Source: Ophiobolus disseminans
Taxonomy: Eukaryota; Ascomycota; Dothideomycetes; Pleosporales; Phaeosphaeriaceae
Direction of reading: 5' to 3'
Assembly: GCA_010093685.1 (NCBI GenBank)
Contig: MU006228.1
Span: 1,058,567-1,122,566 of the forward strand
Length of the DNA: 64,000 bases
The notes beneath the pieces are model-generated. The model was not told the origin of the DNA, searched no databases, and saw only the letters and a program-made list of their open reading frames with translations. This document shows, piece by piece, positions 46,070 to 58,142 of the stretch. The position numbers and the translations under genes are program-made. Position 1 is the stretch's first letter; each line of letters starts with the position of its first letter.

Positions 46070-49034
46070 TTAACCCCAAGCAGGAGTCGGTGGGGCGGCA
46101 AAGATGCCCTGACCACCACCACGGCCACCACCGCCTCGACCATCACCACCGCTACGTCCGTGACCACTGCGTGGCTGCCCGTTACCGAAGAGATGAGGTC
46201 GCTGGTCACCTTCGGCACCACCACGTCCATGACCACCACGTGGCTGACCATTACCAAAAAGATGAGCTCGCTGCCCGCCTTCGGAATTACCACGTCCGCC
46301 GCCAGGGAGTATATGGCTCATCAACTGATTGACCTGACCCTGATTAAATCCCTGTCCTCCCCTCCCGCGCCCATTCCCACCGCCTCGCTGAATGCCACCG
46401 GAGTGACCATTGCCACGCGGTCCACGGGGAGGCTGATTAGAAAATCGTGGCGTACTGGCTTCAGAGCCAAAGTGACCGAATGACTGGTTTCCGAATGATG
46501 GGGTGGTAGGGGTTCTGCTTGGAGGTGCGCCGGTGCTAACGTGTAGACCTTGGGCGTGCATGGAAGCGCACCCGGCTAGCTTGCAGATGTTTCCATCGTT
46601 GGTGTTTCTGCATTTGTGGTTTGCTCGCCAGGTGCCGTCGTCATCGTCGTCGGCGACGTCTGCACCCGTCATACGTGCAGTCAGGTACTGACTGCCCTTG
46701 CCTGTGGGGGCTTGGGCGTTCTTGCTACGGGCAAGCTGGATCTCGTTGGCGTCGTGGCTGAAAGAACAATTGTTACCACGCGGGCAAGTGTCTTTGTCTC
46801 GCATGTTGAAGCATACTTTAGCGCGAGACTTCTCCTGTGGTGCAGGTGGAGGTCCATTCAGGAACGGGTTGGAGCTCTTTTGGACCTGCTGGAAATGGTT
46901 CGTGGATGAGAAGTTGCTGCCGTGGGGAGTCGGATTGGAGGTCTTTTGGCCCTGCTGGAAGAAGTTTGTGGAGGAGAAGTTGCTCCCTTGGCGAGAATCA
47001 CCGAAGTTCGAGTTCGATGCTGCATGTGGCCCACTTGTGGGGGCGTCATCTTCCTCAATGGACATGATGTCTGAAGGTGAGTTGTCGGCTTGGGCATTGG
47101 CCGGCGCCGAAAAGCCGAAAGTGTTAGCGTGTGTGGAGAGGTTTTGCGGAGTTGGCGGAAACTGTGATGAAGTCGAGGTGCCAAAGCTGTTGGTCGATGT
47201 AGCGAGGTTCGAATCGAACATGGAAGACGCCTGGGTGCTAATCGAAGATCCAAGAGAGGTTGCGAATGAGTCCGGCTGCATTGTTGGGCGTGGCAGGGCC
47301 GGAGGAGGGTTCGCTTCATGCTCCCATTGTTGAAGCATTGCGCAAATGTCGGTCACACATTCAGCCATGCTTGCGAGAAGAGTCCCATCCGCATAAGGAA
47401 CAAGGCTTGACTGCAATTGTATCATCGTCTGCAACTTCCAGCCTGTTTCAACTATCTCACTCGCAGGACAGCCCCATCCCTGCATCACAGTCATTGCGAC
47501 CTGTACCTCGACGAGATCGGTAGTGAGCATGACGCGGGTAACCTCATCTCCCCACAACTCATGAGGGAAGATCGAAGCAAGACGGTGGCCGTCGCGAGCC
47601 CACAGTCTGGTCAAGATCCCGATGCACTCGTCGCGCGATGGCACTTGTAGTATCTCAAGTTCTGCTGGTGTCGGTGCGCCCCTTCTCAGCAGTTTTTTGA
47701 GGGACTGGAGCGCGATCTTGTTGCTAGAGCACTTTAACTCCAGCGAGTTGCGCCACGCTTGGTGTGCCTCATCTGCCTTTGCTTTCTCGAATTTCGCTGA
47801 CTTGTGGATCTCAGCCTCGCGTGCTTGCCTTGCCTCTTGAAGCTTCTTCCAAGTATCCTCCTTGAGACGCGCTTCTTCTTCGAAACGAGCCTTCTGTTCT
47901 TCGAGAGCTTTGGCGAGATCTTTGGAGTGACGAGTTGCTTCAGCAGCGCGCACGGCCTTTTCGTGTGCATCAAGCTCGGCCTTGTGACGGATATTCGCTT
48001 CGTTCAATGCATGTTCAATCTGACGCACGGTGAACTCGGTGACGCTCTCGCACTCGTTAGGGTCGCGCTCAGCCTCGATTGCCTCTCGCTCTGCATGAAG
48101 AGTCTCTTGTGACTCCTTCAACTGGGCGGCCTCGGCGACTTTGACGATCGGTAGATTGCTTCGGACAGCCTCATACGGGCGGGGCGTAAGAAGTTTTTGG
48201 ATTACCTGTAGTTTGCAGTCGAGTTTGTTGAGTTTGTCAGTTTTGTCGACTTTGGCGTCTAGGCCGGTGGTTCGGTGAAGCGTAATGCTGTTGCGCAGGT
48301 GCTCGACTCCACCAATCGACAGGTTGCAATGTGGTAACACGTTCTTCCACATATGGTCTTCGAAAAGATCTCGATAAAGTCGGGCAATGGTCGAGGTCTG
48401 GAGGTAGAGCAGATCGGAGACCTTGACAGTAACGTGCGAGACCTTGACGGCATCCAGAATGCTTAGTGCATCACTTATCCGTGCAAGGTGGACCAGAAAG
48501 AGGGCAGCGACTTGGGAGCTAGTCATACTACTGTCCACGCCCTTGGCAAGCTTATGTAGAGATGCCGAGACCTCATTGATATGGTCGTCCAGGTCGCCAT
48601 CCTGTGCGTGGCGAAACAGCGTCTGCAGGTCTTCCTGGAGTTTGGTAGAGTCTTCGGCGTCGAGTACGGGATACACATGGTGCGTCCTGTACGAATGATG
48701 AGCGTTCGCACACCATTCAGCCGATTGCTGTATTCGTTAGTGAGACGAATGGATCAAGAAGTGGAGGGCGGCTTACCTTGAAAGCATTTTCGTTGTCGTA
48801 TCGAGCCTTCTTGAAGGCTTTCCGTGCCTCGGGGTTCGCGACAATGCTCTTGTGGGGTTAGTTTTCGTCTCATCCTCGATGATAAGAACTACTCACGGCG
48901 ACGGTGATGATATCACCCTTGTCGGCTCGTTTCCTCTTTTCACTTGCTGCGGTAGGAATGAGCCTAGAAGCTTCAACTGATACAGCCTGGGCTGGAGGCG
49001 ACATGGAGAAAATATTGGAAGCCAGAGCGGGCAT
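46070..49034 (-). CDS. CCCH zinc-finger, RGG-rich RNA-binding protein
   Basis: Exons 49034-48897, 48848-48777 and 48727-46070 join in frame to 955 residues; an earlier in-frame ATG at 49163 would add 43. The N-terminal third is helical and is followed by a long Glu/Lys/Ala coiled coil (about residues 250-400). Then come Ser/Asn/Phe-rich low-complexity sequence and a CCCH finger, CFNMRDKDTCPRGNNCSFSH (C-x8-C-x5-C-x3-H), near residue 708. A second looser one is CRNTNDGNIC..C..H. The tail is Gly/Arg-rich with RGG boxes. Two internal duplications are visible: NFSSTNxFQQxQKxSNP and HLFGNGQPRxGHGRxG. Features fit an mRNA-binding protein with condensate-prone tails. The partner RNAs are unknown. Confidence 0.82.
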
Positions 49035-49163
49035 AATGACCGGTCCAGCGGGTGAAGAAATTTGGGCAGGGATGGCGGAGTGAATAGGTGTATGGTGCGC
49101 GAGTTGAATAGAAATGTCGTGAGTAGTCGAAGGATTCAACCTAGTTGAATGCGCGCGGTGCAT

Positions 49164-50063
49164 GGGGAGAGTTGTGCTGGTGGTTGAGGGTGTGCGCTTT
49201 TGCGGGGGTCTGGAGAGCCAAGAGGGTGTGACGCGAAGTCACGAGACAATGCTGGAAGTGAACGGAGGGAGTGTGAGGAAAGAGAGAAAAAGTTACGATG
49301 CCCGTGCACCTACGTGTGCTCTCTGTGCGCAGCGGGCGTGGAAGGAGTGGAAGACAAAGATGAATGTGAAAGTGCATTGTGGGAATGATATTTTTGCTGG
49401 ATCTTGAATGTGACGTGTGTGTGCAGACGCACAATGCCCTTGTTCTTGAAGACAAGCAACGGGTGAATCAGGTTCAGGGGCGACTAGCATCGCAATTTTG
49501 ATGCAAGTGTGGGAAATGGACACTTTAGAGACTTGGACATCATCGGCGCATATGGGAGATGGCTGTGTTGGTTGTGTGGTGGAGTATGTGAAGAGAAGAA
49601 TGACAGGTGACAGAGACAGCGTTCGATCGTGCTGGCCTGGAAGATACAAACATTATGAAAACCATGTCTCCTACCGACTGATTTACAGTTTGTTCGAACA
49701 TACTAATCGATTCATGCCAACGTGTTTGATGCCAGCAAGTCGAGCACGGCGTGTAGAAGACGAGACAAAGCACCCCTGAGTACTTTGGGTGCGGTAAGGT
49801 GTCCTCGAGCCTGCGAATATGCTCGAGGGCTGAGCAGGCATAGCGAAGACATATGTGAGGAGCACTGTCAGGATGTGGTATAAAGGATGGATCGTTGTCG
49901 TGATGTCGTGGTGGTGAGGTGGGCGGGTTGCCGTGTCTTCGGATGTACCACGGCGTTAGTGCACGGGACCCGCAGGATGGGAACAGGGAAGTCGCGATGC
50001 GGAGACGGCAGGCGTTAGGGTAGCAGCAGCCTTCGATCCGCTCAATGTCGATGTATCCTCAAG
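49164..50063. other. Divergent promoter region between CCCH gene and regulator
   Basis: No supported gene. Short frames on both strands lack features. Probably carries the promoters of both flanking genes. Confidence 0.4.
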
Positions 50064-52318
50064 ATGCGCAACCCCGTGGCGTGCATCTCGTGCCGATCGG
50101 CGAAGCAGCGATGCCTTAATAACCAGGACAACCAGCCCTGCGAGCGATGCAAGGCCAGCGGGCGGGCGCAGCTCTGCGAGTATCCCCCACCCGGGACGAG
50201 TGCCATCCACCGCAAGCCCAAGCGCCCGCGTCCATCTGAAGACAGCGCCGCTACGGGAGACACGCCGCCAGGAACAGGTCCAACGGGCGCCTCTGTAGCC
50301 AATGCGACGCCCCATCACGCGCTGTTCCGCCGACATGACGCGGGCGTGCCGAGCGGCACCAGCGAGCAGAGTCCTACCAATGCCGCCTCGCCGAACGGAT
50401 CGGCATCCCATGCGCTGCTCGACGGCGTGGACCCGTTTGATCTCTTGACGGACGAGGTGAAGAACAGCTACCTGCGCTGTTCCTACAAATGGAGCTTCCA
50501 CCACACGCCGACGCTGCTGCTGCGCATCCGCGACCGCACGCTGGAGCCATGGCTGGTGTGGGCGATACTGGCGCTGGCCATCCGGTATGCCGTGTCTTAA
50601 TTGTATGCCAGTAAGAACTAACGAGGCCAGATTTGTCAACGACCCGCCGGCGCCGTTCAAGACGCAGACTGAGGCCAGCAACGCCTACGCCGCCCATGCC
50701 CGCCAGATCTTGCAGTCAGATCTCGAAACACCAAGCATTAGCCGTGTTCAAGCCTTATTAATGCTCACGGGCGCAGATTGGGGGCAGGGGAATGGACGTC
50801 GCGCTTGGATATACCTGGGTATGGCGATACGGCTGGTCGAGGTCATGGATTTGACACAAGAGCTCAAGGTGCCCCGTAACCGCACACCCACCCGGGAGGA
50901 GTTTATAGAGGCCGAAGTGCGGAGGCGGACAGCCTGGACGTGCTTCCTGATGGACTCGCTTCTGAGTGGTGGAAAGGGGCGGAAGAGGTCCCTTACGGCG
51001 GCCGACATGAACATCCAGCTGCCGTGCGAGCGCGAGAGCTTCGTCTTTGGGGAGCCCACCTGCACCGAGCAGCTCGACAGCAGCGTGCGCATGCCGCCCG
51101 TTACTCTTCCTGTCGGCGAGATCGGCATCATCGGATACAGCATGCGGGCGGCCAACATCTGGGGCAAGGTGGCGCGGTGGGCGTGTTCAGAGGACTTCAA
51201 AACGGAGCTGCCTTGGTCGCCCGTCTCGCAGTTCCAGCACCTGGTCTACGAGCTGGAGAGGTGGAAGAACTCGCTCCCTCAACGACTGCAGTATGACCTC
51301 TTCACTCTCCACAGCCACAATGCGGTCGAACAGGGGCAGGCATACTGCTACATGCACTGCATCCACTTCATGAGCTACATGTTCCTGCACCGAGCCTATC
51401 TGCCGGTCTTGGGCCCGCAGCAAAATGGCATGGGCGCAGAGGAGACGCCCGACTCATACGATGAGCACAGGGACATGTGGAAGAACTGGCAGAAGACGTC
51501 GCGGAAAGAGCTGTTCAGCGAGTCCATCACAGTGCTAGAGATGCTAGACGAGATGCGCACGTTTGGCGTGTACTTCCTGCGGGGATTAGTGCCCTGGATC
51601 GGCTTTACGATATATACAGCCGTGGGTGTGATGCTCTATTGCTTCAACTTTCCAACCAGCGACGACGATCCCCGCATGCGAGAGAAGGCAAGGAGGTGTG
51701 TCATCAACGGCTGTACGTTCCTAAAGGAGATGAAGACGCAGTGGCCGATGGCTGAGACTTGGGTAATTGCTGTAAGACGATGTAAAGAGGTGTGAGTCTA
51801 ACGACGAGCAGTTCGAGACGATAAAGCGCATGCAAGCGTACTATCGCTCTGCCCTTGGCCAGGATGCGCCCGCTTCACCAGAGGAGCGGCAAGCGCTGCG
51901 ACATGCTATGATCGACTACGGCGCCCTGCAACCATCGCCGGTGCAGAAGCCTGCCGAGTCGTCAAAGTCTTTGGACATGCGGATTGCTGCGACGAGCATC
52001 TCTCCGGTCGCGACAACGCATGAGGTACGCTACTCTTCTAGTCGTCCCAACACTGTCTGACTCAATTAGGTACAACCTGTCAGCATGCACATGTCAAATC
52101 ACGGTTTCATGAGTCCGCCGACGACCGCACCGACGCCCGTCGCCTACCAAGCGCCTTTTACGTGGACCACGCCTGATGCTATACCACCCCTCGAGGCTGA
52201 CGAGACGTTCAATCTCGACTCCTTTGACTTGTCGAATGCTGAGTTAGAGGAGATGATGATTAATGCTACCCAAGACTTTTGGGCTAGTTTTCCGGGGGAG
52301 GTGGGCGTGGGTTACTAG
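50064..52318 (+). CDS. Zn2Cys6 transcription factor with fungal regulator middle-homology domain
   Basis: Exons 50064-50584, 50631-51762, 51812-52024 and 52070-52318; 704 residues. The binuclear cluster CISCRSAKQRC..CERC..C lies at residues 7-36 and would bind CGG-type DNA sites as a nuclear regulator. A Pro/Thr/Ser-rich linker follows. The central region (from about residue 175) has the fungal_trans pattern: GNGRRAWIYLGMAIRLVEVM, then EVRRRTAWTCFLMDSLLS and NIQLPCE, as in regulators of carbon or secondary metabolism. The C-terminus is Pro/Thr-rich and acidic (EADETFNLDSFDLS), a likely activation domain. The next gene downstream is a flavin-reductase-like protein. Target genes unknown. Confidence 0.9.
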
Positions 52319-52835
52319 GGAAATTAGATACGCCGTTAAGATTTGTGGAATCGTTCGATTCCATTGCATCCACCTACGAAAGACAAAAGCAACGTTACTT
52401 TCTATGCGTTTTGTTGTATTCAGAGATAATTAATCAAACAACGTTGGTCAATCAATTGATGGCATCCAATGGCGCATCGCGCTAACGTTACCCACTTCCG
52501 AGGCTCTTTCCCCAACATCTCGTATCCGACCCCACTACACCACGCAGAGCTTGCAAGCCACCTTACTCATAACACAAGACAGTCATTCCTGCATACAGCT
52601 TCAGGACCAATCCATCTCTCGTCGCCTGTTTGAGTGCAAGTAGATCTCCGATACCGGCCGCGGGTCGGTGGTGCTGCAAGTGCGATTCACAGCACGCGAG
52701 AGCGATTGGACGTACCAGACCTTGAATCCTAATTTATAACAATTCGAGACATCAACAATTAAACACAATATTCCAAGGCCTTGTCGTTCCCGCGCCCTAA
52801 TAACGAATATTGCTTATCGAACCTAATCAGCCATA
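52319..52835. other. Promoter region of the flavin-reductase-like gene
   Basis: Plain intergenic sequence with an AT-rich stretch near 52730-52780 and no open frame of note. Confidence 0.4.
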
Positions 52836-53793
52836 ATGGGAGTCTTCTACGAAACGATACCTGACTCTCTCAAGCCGTGGATTCTTGAGCAACAGATGCT
52901 ATGGGTGTACGTCTCATATTGGTTCCTTCTCACTACCTTTTGTCTTGCCTACACTAATCCAGCTACAACAATCAGTACATCGCTGATTTCTTTTTAGTGG
53001 TACGGCCCCCCTCTCTGGTGACGGCCACATCAACATCTCGCCCAAAGGCGGTTCAAACTTCGGCATCCTATCCCCGACGGAATTCTGGTACATGGACCTA
53101 ACCGGCAGCGGCGTCGAAACACATGCGCATTTGCACGAACCCGGCAATGGTACCTAAAGTCCTTACAAGCCACCTCTACATTAACCATCTCCCTCACCAC
53201 ACCCCATACTAACATCCCCAGGCCGCATCTGCATAATGTTCCTCGCCTTCACCGGCCCGCCCAAAATCGTGCGCCTATGGGGCAAAGCCCGCGCCATCGA
53301 AAACGGCACCCCCGCCTTCTCCGCCTTCGTCACAGAACACAAAGTCCCCCTCATCCCCGGCTCCAGAAGCATTATTTCCCTCTCCATCGACCAATGCGCC
53401 ACTTCCTGCGGCTTCAGCGTCCCGTACTACGACTTCGTGGGCCACCGCCCCATCCTCGACGACTTCTTCGCGAAGAAGCAGAGAAAGTTTGAAGAAGGCG
53501 ATGAGAAGGAGAGTATGGATCGTTATTGGGCGTGGAAGAGTCAGTTGAGTATCGATGGCTTGCCCGGGATGAAGAGGGGTGTTGAGTTTGCGAAAGTAAA
53601 TGACGTTAAGCCACTAAAGAAGATGGTGGGTAGGGCGGGGGAGAAGGCGGAAAGGGGAGTCGGGAAAGAGAGGATTGAGGCGTGGCATTTGTTCGCGGTG
53701 TTGTTGCTTGGGATCATCATCGGAGGTGCGTTGTCACTCAGCGTTGTCACGCCGGAGCGATTGAAAGCTCTCAGAGAGCAAGGTATGCTTTGA
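52836..53793 (+). CDS. Pyridoxamine 5'-phosphate oxidase-like flavoprotein with C-terminal membrane anchor
   Basis: Exons 52836-52906, 52998-53149 and 53222-53793; 264 residues. It begins MGVFYETIPDSLKPWILEQQ, then TAPLSGDGHINISPKGGSNF and FWYMDLTGSG, and goes on to FTGPPKIVRLWGKAR. This is the split-barrel FMN-binding fold of the fungal pyridoxamine-phosphate-oxidase-like family. Family members bind FMN and may reduce small molecules; the substrate is unknown. A Lys/Glu-rich segment leads to one hydrophobic helix near the C-terminus (HLFAVLLLGIIIGGALSLSV), so the protein is probably tail-anchored. The second junction splits a codon (G|GC). Confidence 0.88.
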
Positions 53794-54690
53794 GTGTACA
53801 TCCTGATTGGGGAAGCATTATTCATGCTTCTAGCTGCACAGCTTAGGTGTGCGCTTATAACAGGATCGCATTTTAAAGCTGTTATGTCAGAATGTTGGTG
53901 CTGATTCTTGTACCTACATATGTATCGCGTGTGAGCGAACTCTCACGTGACGCGCCGTCCCAATTCGTCTTAGCCCGTTCAACCTAGGTAAGGCGCTCCC
54001 TCGTCACCTTCCAACGTAAACATCAAGACACAACACGGAGAACACATGCGAGCTCTTGCGCCATCGCTCCGTGGTGTAGTATCTCTCACTTTGTTTCTCT
54101 CACTAGTTCATCAACAACAACAGATACACCACATCTACTTCAACGCACCCACATCATCCGCGCTAATACTCGCTTCGAGGCGAGCGCCCGCGCGACTCAC
54201 CCATGCAGGTTATTGGCGTCCATCACTGCAGGCTCGTCGACGATCCCTGATGATATGAACTTAGTCTTGGCAGCTAACCCGGACAAGCTTGACTACTCTA
54301 GCATCAAGAGTGTATACAGGATAGGCAAGCGGTACAAGAGCCTCAACTCGTCAGCCCTTGACAACAGAACGGCATAGGCACTCTGCTGGTTTGACGTATT
54401 GTTTACTGACTCAATCCGACGCAGACGGGAGTCACCCAACACCATTTCTATTCCAACAATACAGCGGAAATAAATGCTCCGAAACAATTGAACATATATA
54501 CCTAGCTATGGTGGCTCCGGGACTGCACGGTATACAATGCGCTGAGCCAGGAACCTGAAGCAGAACATCTGGGTAAACCACCAGACCATGTAATCCTGTC
54601 AGATACGTCGTATAAGCTGGGCCACATAGTATTCGGCCACCCCACCAAACCTGCCACATTGACTTTGACGCGTCACAACCCAACAACCAC
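53794..54690. other. Intergenic region before the transposase scrap
   Basis: Two short frames (54046-54258 plus, 54487-54293 minus) have no features. The part next to 54691 may belong to the transposon, but I find no clear terminal repeat. Confidence 0.4.
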
Positions 54691-54945
54691 ATGCTTAATA
54701 TGGATAGTCGCAAGCTTGCTATACAATCAGCTATCCGTGATGTTAATTCTGGTGTTTATAAAAGCCAGCGCCAAGCTAGCAAGGCGTACGGCATCCCGCA
54801 GACAACGCTGCAGGCTTGGCTGGCCAGCCACCAACCTCACGCAATAGCTCATCAGAATCAGCAACAATTGACTCTAGATCAAGAGGAGTTTCTTGTTGAA
54901 TGGATTCTTGATGAGGATCTCCGCGCGCAGCCGTGTACAAGGAAT
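54691..54945 (+). pseudogene. N-terminal scrap of a pogo/Fot-type transposase
   Basis: The frame opens at 54691 and contains the psq helix-turn-helix pattern: LAIQSAIRDVNSGVY, then ASKAYGIPQTTLQAWL, and the start of the CENP-B-like half (LTLDQEEFLVEWILDEDL). It stops being transposase-like near 54945, where the frame runs straight into beta-lactamase-family sequence. The rest of the element is absent. Confidence 0.7.
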
Positions 54946-56155
54946 GGCTACCTAAGTCCTCCGCATGAACGGCCGGTCGTAAGACCCTTTCGATCCACGT
55001 TCATCTACTCGAGCTGGAACTTCTGTCTCCTTCAGATGATTGTAGAGAACGTTACCGGTCAACTATTTGGGGATTTCATGAGAGAATGCATCTTCAAACC
55101 ACTCGATCTCGACGCGACTTTCGACTTGGGGTCAGGAGAAAACATTGTCAAGCCACACGCAAATCGAGCGGGTTGGAAGTACTTCCAAGATCAAGATCCA
55201 TGCATTAGACTCTCTTTCCGGTTTGGCAGCGGGTGCTGGCGCGAAGTTAAGCCTGAACGATCAGCTCACGCTCTGCATTGCTCTACTTGCAGCTTACGAG
55301 CATCAAAGGATAAACAACGTTGACATCACCCCCAACTTGCCTTTTGTGCAACTGCGTTCCATTTTCACTCCACAAATCCACCTCCCAGGGTCTAGCCTAG
55401 ACAAGCAAGGCTACTGTCTGGGACTCTACCGCACACAGCTACCTGGGAATTTGAGTTGTTCAAGCTTGAACTCAGCTCTGCCTCGATACCTGATCCCGAT
55501 ATTTGGGGACAACGGGGCCGGGACAGCAGCTCTGCATGACGAACTCTTCCACCATTGCTCTACAACGCCAGGGTTCATGGGCGCCATGTTTCTCGTTCCT
55601 CGCACGCAAAGTGGTGTTGTTGTCCACACGAATGCGACATCGCGCTGCGACACAGCAGACTTCGCAGCGCAACTCTTGTTAGCAGCACTACTAGATGTCG
55701 AACCTCATTCAGACATCCTTACACTGGCGCATGAAGTCGTTGATAAACAGTCCAGCTGGCACACGAATATCAACATGTTCTTGTACAGCTTTAAGACGGA
55801 CAAACTTCCAACACACCCTTTGCCGGCATGTACTGGCACGTATTGGAACGTGGATCGCAAATTTAAGATTGTCGTCGACGTAAACGACACTCAGGGCTAA
55901 CATGTGTCAATCCAAGGTCTGCCGCTCACGTATTATGACCTTCAGCCTTGCGACGGTGATACATTCTGCTGGCCTGCAAGTTGTGAGAGCGAGCTTGTCG
56001 ACCGTGAGATGTAGTTTACGCCCGATCCTCGATTCCATATTGTGAAGTTCAATGTGAACGAGAAGAAGGTGCTCAGTATGGAATGGCAACACGAAAGGCT
56101 GATGGATGCCGATTTTTTCGAGAAGGAAGAAGGCAGTGCTGAAGCGAAGTTGTAA
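54946..56155 (+). pseudogene. Truncated beta-lactamase-family (class C-like) gene relic
   Basis: From about 54970 the frame reads FIYSSWNFCLLQMIVENVTG and RECIFKPLDL, the region around the YxN motif of serine beta-lactamase-like hydrolases (here YSS instead of Y-x-N). A frameshift near 55200 leads to the C-terminal half: LNDQLTLCIALLAAYEHQ, GYCLGLYRTQLPG, MFLVPRTQSGVVVHTNAT and DFAAQLLLAALLD. The frame meets TAA at 55898 and TAG at 56012 before the natural-looking TAA at 56153. The N-terminal half with the SxxK nucleophile is gone. Dead gene; such fungal hydrolases often sit in secondary-metabolite clusters. Confidence 0.78.
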
Positions 56156-56792
56156 GTGTAAATGAAATGGGTCGGAGTTATACGGCGGCTTGTTCCCGCT
56201 CTGCGAACCGGGGGTTCGCAAGGTTTCTGTGTATTTGCCGAAATTGTGGCACGTTGTTTTCCGAGGCTGTCTGCGCCGCAACCACAGCAGTGGAAAGAGC
56301 AGCAACAGCGATTTCTGTACGGCGCTGATTCGACCGGTTGTAATGCAGTCAGCGCCAGCGCCCTAGGGATGGTTCTAAATATAACCCGTTCTAGAGTGGG
56401 TGCTCTTGATACCCGCAATTACACGATCCAATCGTAGATTGAGTTTCGGTCAGCGTCGCGGTAGAAGTCTCGTCGCACAGCAGCCTAACACCGAGTTTGT
56501 CATACCCTCGGAGAGATAGGTGTGCCAATTATCCTAGCCGACGAAGCCACTGGAGCCCTTTGAATAATTCTCTTTATGGGTCGTGTGAGAGCTTATGATT
56601 TCCCCAGCAGTGGGTATAGGTGGAAGTGCCTCAAGTTGATTGTTGCACTGCATATGGACAGTTTGCTTCTTGCTGTTAGTGCCTTGGGCTCCTTCTCTTT
56701 TTCACCACACGTTCGGTAGACCTTTTTGTTCGTCTCCGAAATCTACATCTTAATTCCACACCATAGCTCAGCCCGCAAACTGTCCTACCATC
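56156..56792. other. Promoter region of the rhodopsin-like gene
   Basis: No supported gene; the last 80 bp are pyrimidine-rich with CATCTTAATTCC-like leader sequence. Confidence 0.4.
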
Positions 56793-57995
56793 ATGGCTGT
56801 TCTCAACACAACTTCCCTTGAACATCTACCTCAATCCTATCTAAAGGAGAACATCGGCCTACCTGTTACTGTCTCTGCAATCGTATTTTTGGTTGTGCAG
56901 ACCATTGCGATCGCTCTCTTCTACAGCTCGCGATACGTCACAAAGACACTGAGAAATTACGACTGTTGGCTTTTCATACCACTTGGATATCTGTGCGCTA
57001 CTACAATATGCATACTGGCAGTGTGTAAGTACCTGGTATCATGTGTCGTCAGGTCTCAAATGTCTCATAATACCTTAGTCTTGGTCAAAGAGGGCGGCAC
57101 AGGACGCCACGTCGAAGCCATACGACTCGAAGATCCGAGTGGGCACATATTCCAATTTCGAGCTAAGATCCACAAAGCACTGGAATACCTGCAGTATGCC
57201 TCCATTACGGGTTCGAAACTGACAGTCCTTGCTTTGTATATGCGAATATTCGGTGCTGACCGCAAGTACCGCGTGGCAACGTATATGATCGGCATTTTGG
57301 TTCTCTTGAACTTTTTGGCTGTGGTCTTTACGGTTAGTACTATCTGCCAGCCGTTTGCTGCATGGTGGGACGACCAGATACCTGGAGGCAAATGCGGTAA
57401 TATCCTAGTTATCTGGAAGTCTGTCAGTGTACCGAATATTGCGACGGACCTCATGATCCTGGTGCTACCATTACCCGCTTTATACAAATTGCACGTCGAT
57501 ATTGGTACTAAGATTGGGCTTTACCTGACTTTCATGGTGGGTTCGGTGTACGTGTCTCCTCCCCGGGTTTCCTTTACTAGTCGCTGACATAAAAACAGTG
57601 GTGTGCTTACATCAATTCTCAAACTGCTCGCATTCATGAACGTCAATGAGCGGCATAACGACCCTACGTACCAGTCCGGGAAACCGATGGTTTACACTAT
57701 TGCAGAAGTGAGCACCTACCTCATCGCGGCTTGTATGCCCGCGCTGCGCGCTCTCAAACGGCATCTTTTTGCAGACCATACCTTTTCCAAATGCATCGGA
57801 GCTTTCTTTAGCAAATGGTCTAGGAGCTCGAAAGAGACCAGTAATTCTAGATTCAGAACATCCGAGAGAGTTGCGTTGGACATGAGAGTGGCCCGCAAAC
57901 AGGCACTGGAGACACCGGACGATACAAAGCTCTTGACTTTCCAGGAAGAGCACGTTTGTTTGACGAGGCTTGAGAACGAGAGCCAGGCAGTTTGA
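56793..57995 (+). CDS. Fungal rhodopsin-like (SAT4/PTH11-type) seven-helix membrane protein
   Basis: Exons 56793-57024, 57079-57547 and 57599-57995; 365 residues, introns 54 and 51 bp, both junctions splitting codons cleanly. Hydrophobic helices follow one another (VTVSAIVFLVVQTIAIALF, LFIPLGYLCATTICILAV, MIGILVLLNFLAVVFTV, and two more). Loop motifs of the family are present: VLALYMRIFGADRKYR and FAAWWDDQIPGGKCGN. Members are integral membrane proteins; some, like Pth11, act in surface sensing, others have no known role. It lacks an N-terminal CFEM domain. It is the only intact gene between two decayed ones. Confidence 0.85.
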
Positions 57996-58142
57996 AACAT
58001 TTTAGGAGACTGTTCATGACGCTCATACATTCTGATCCTGTTATGTTGCCTCAATGACCATTTTCGTCTTCCTATCATGTACTCTAGATCTGTTGTGACC
58101 CACTAGCAAGATGAAATGCTCCTTGCTGTAGCTCTTGATCTC

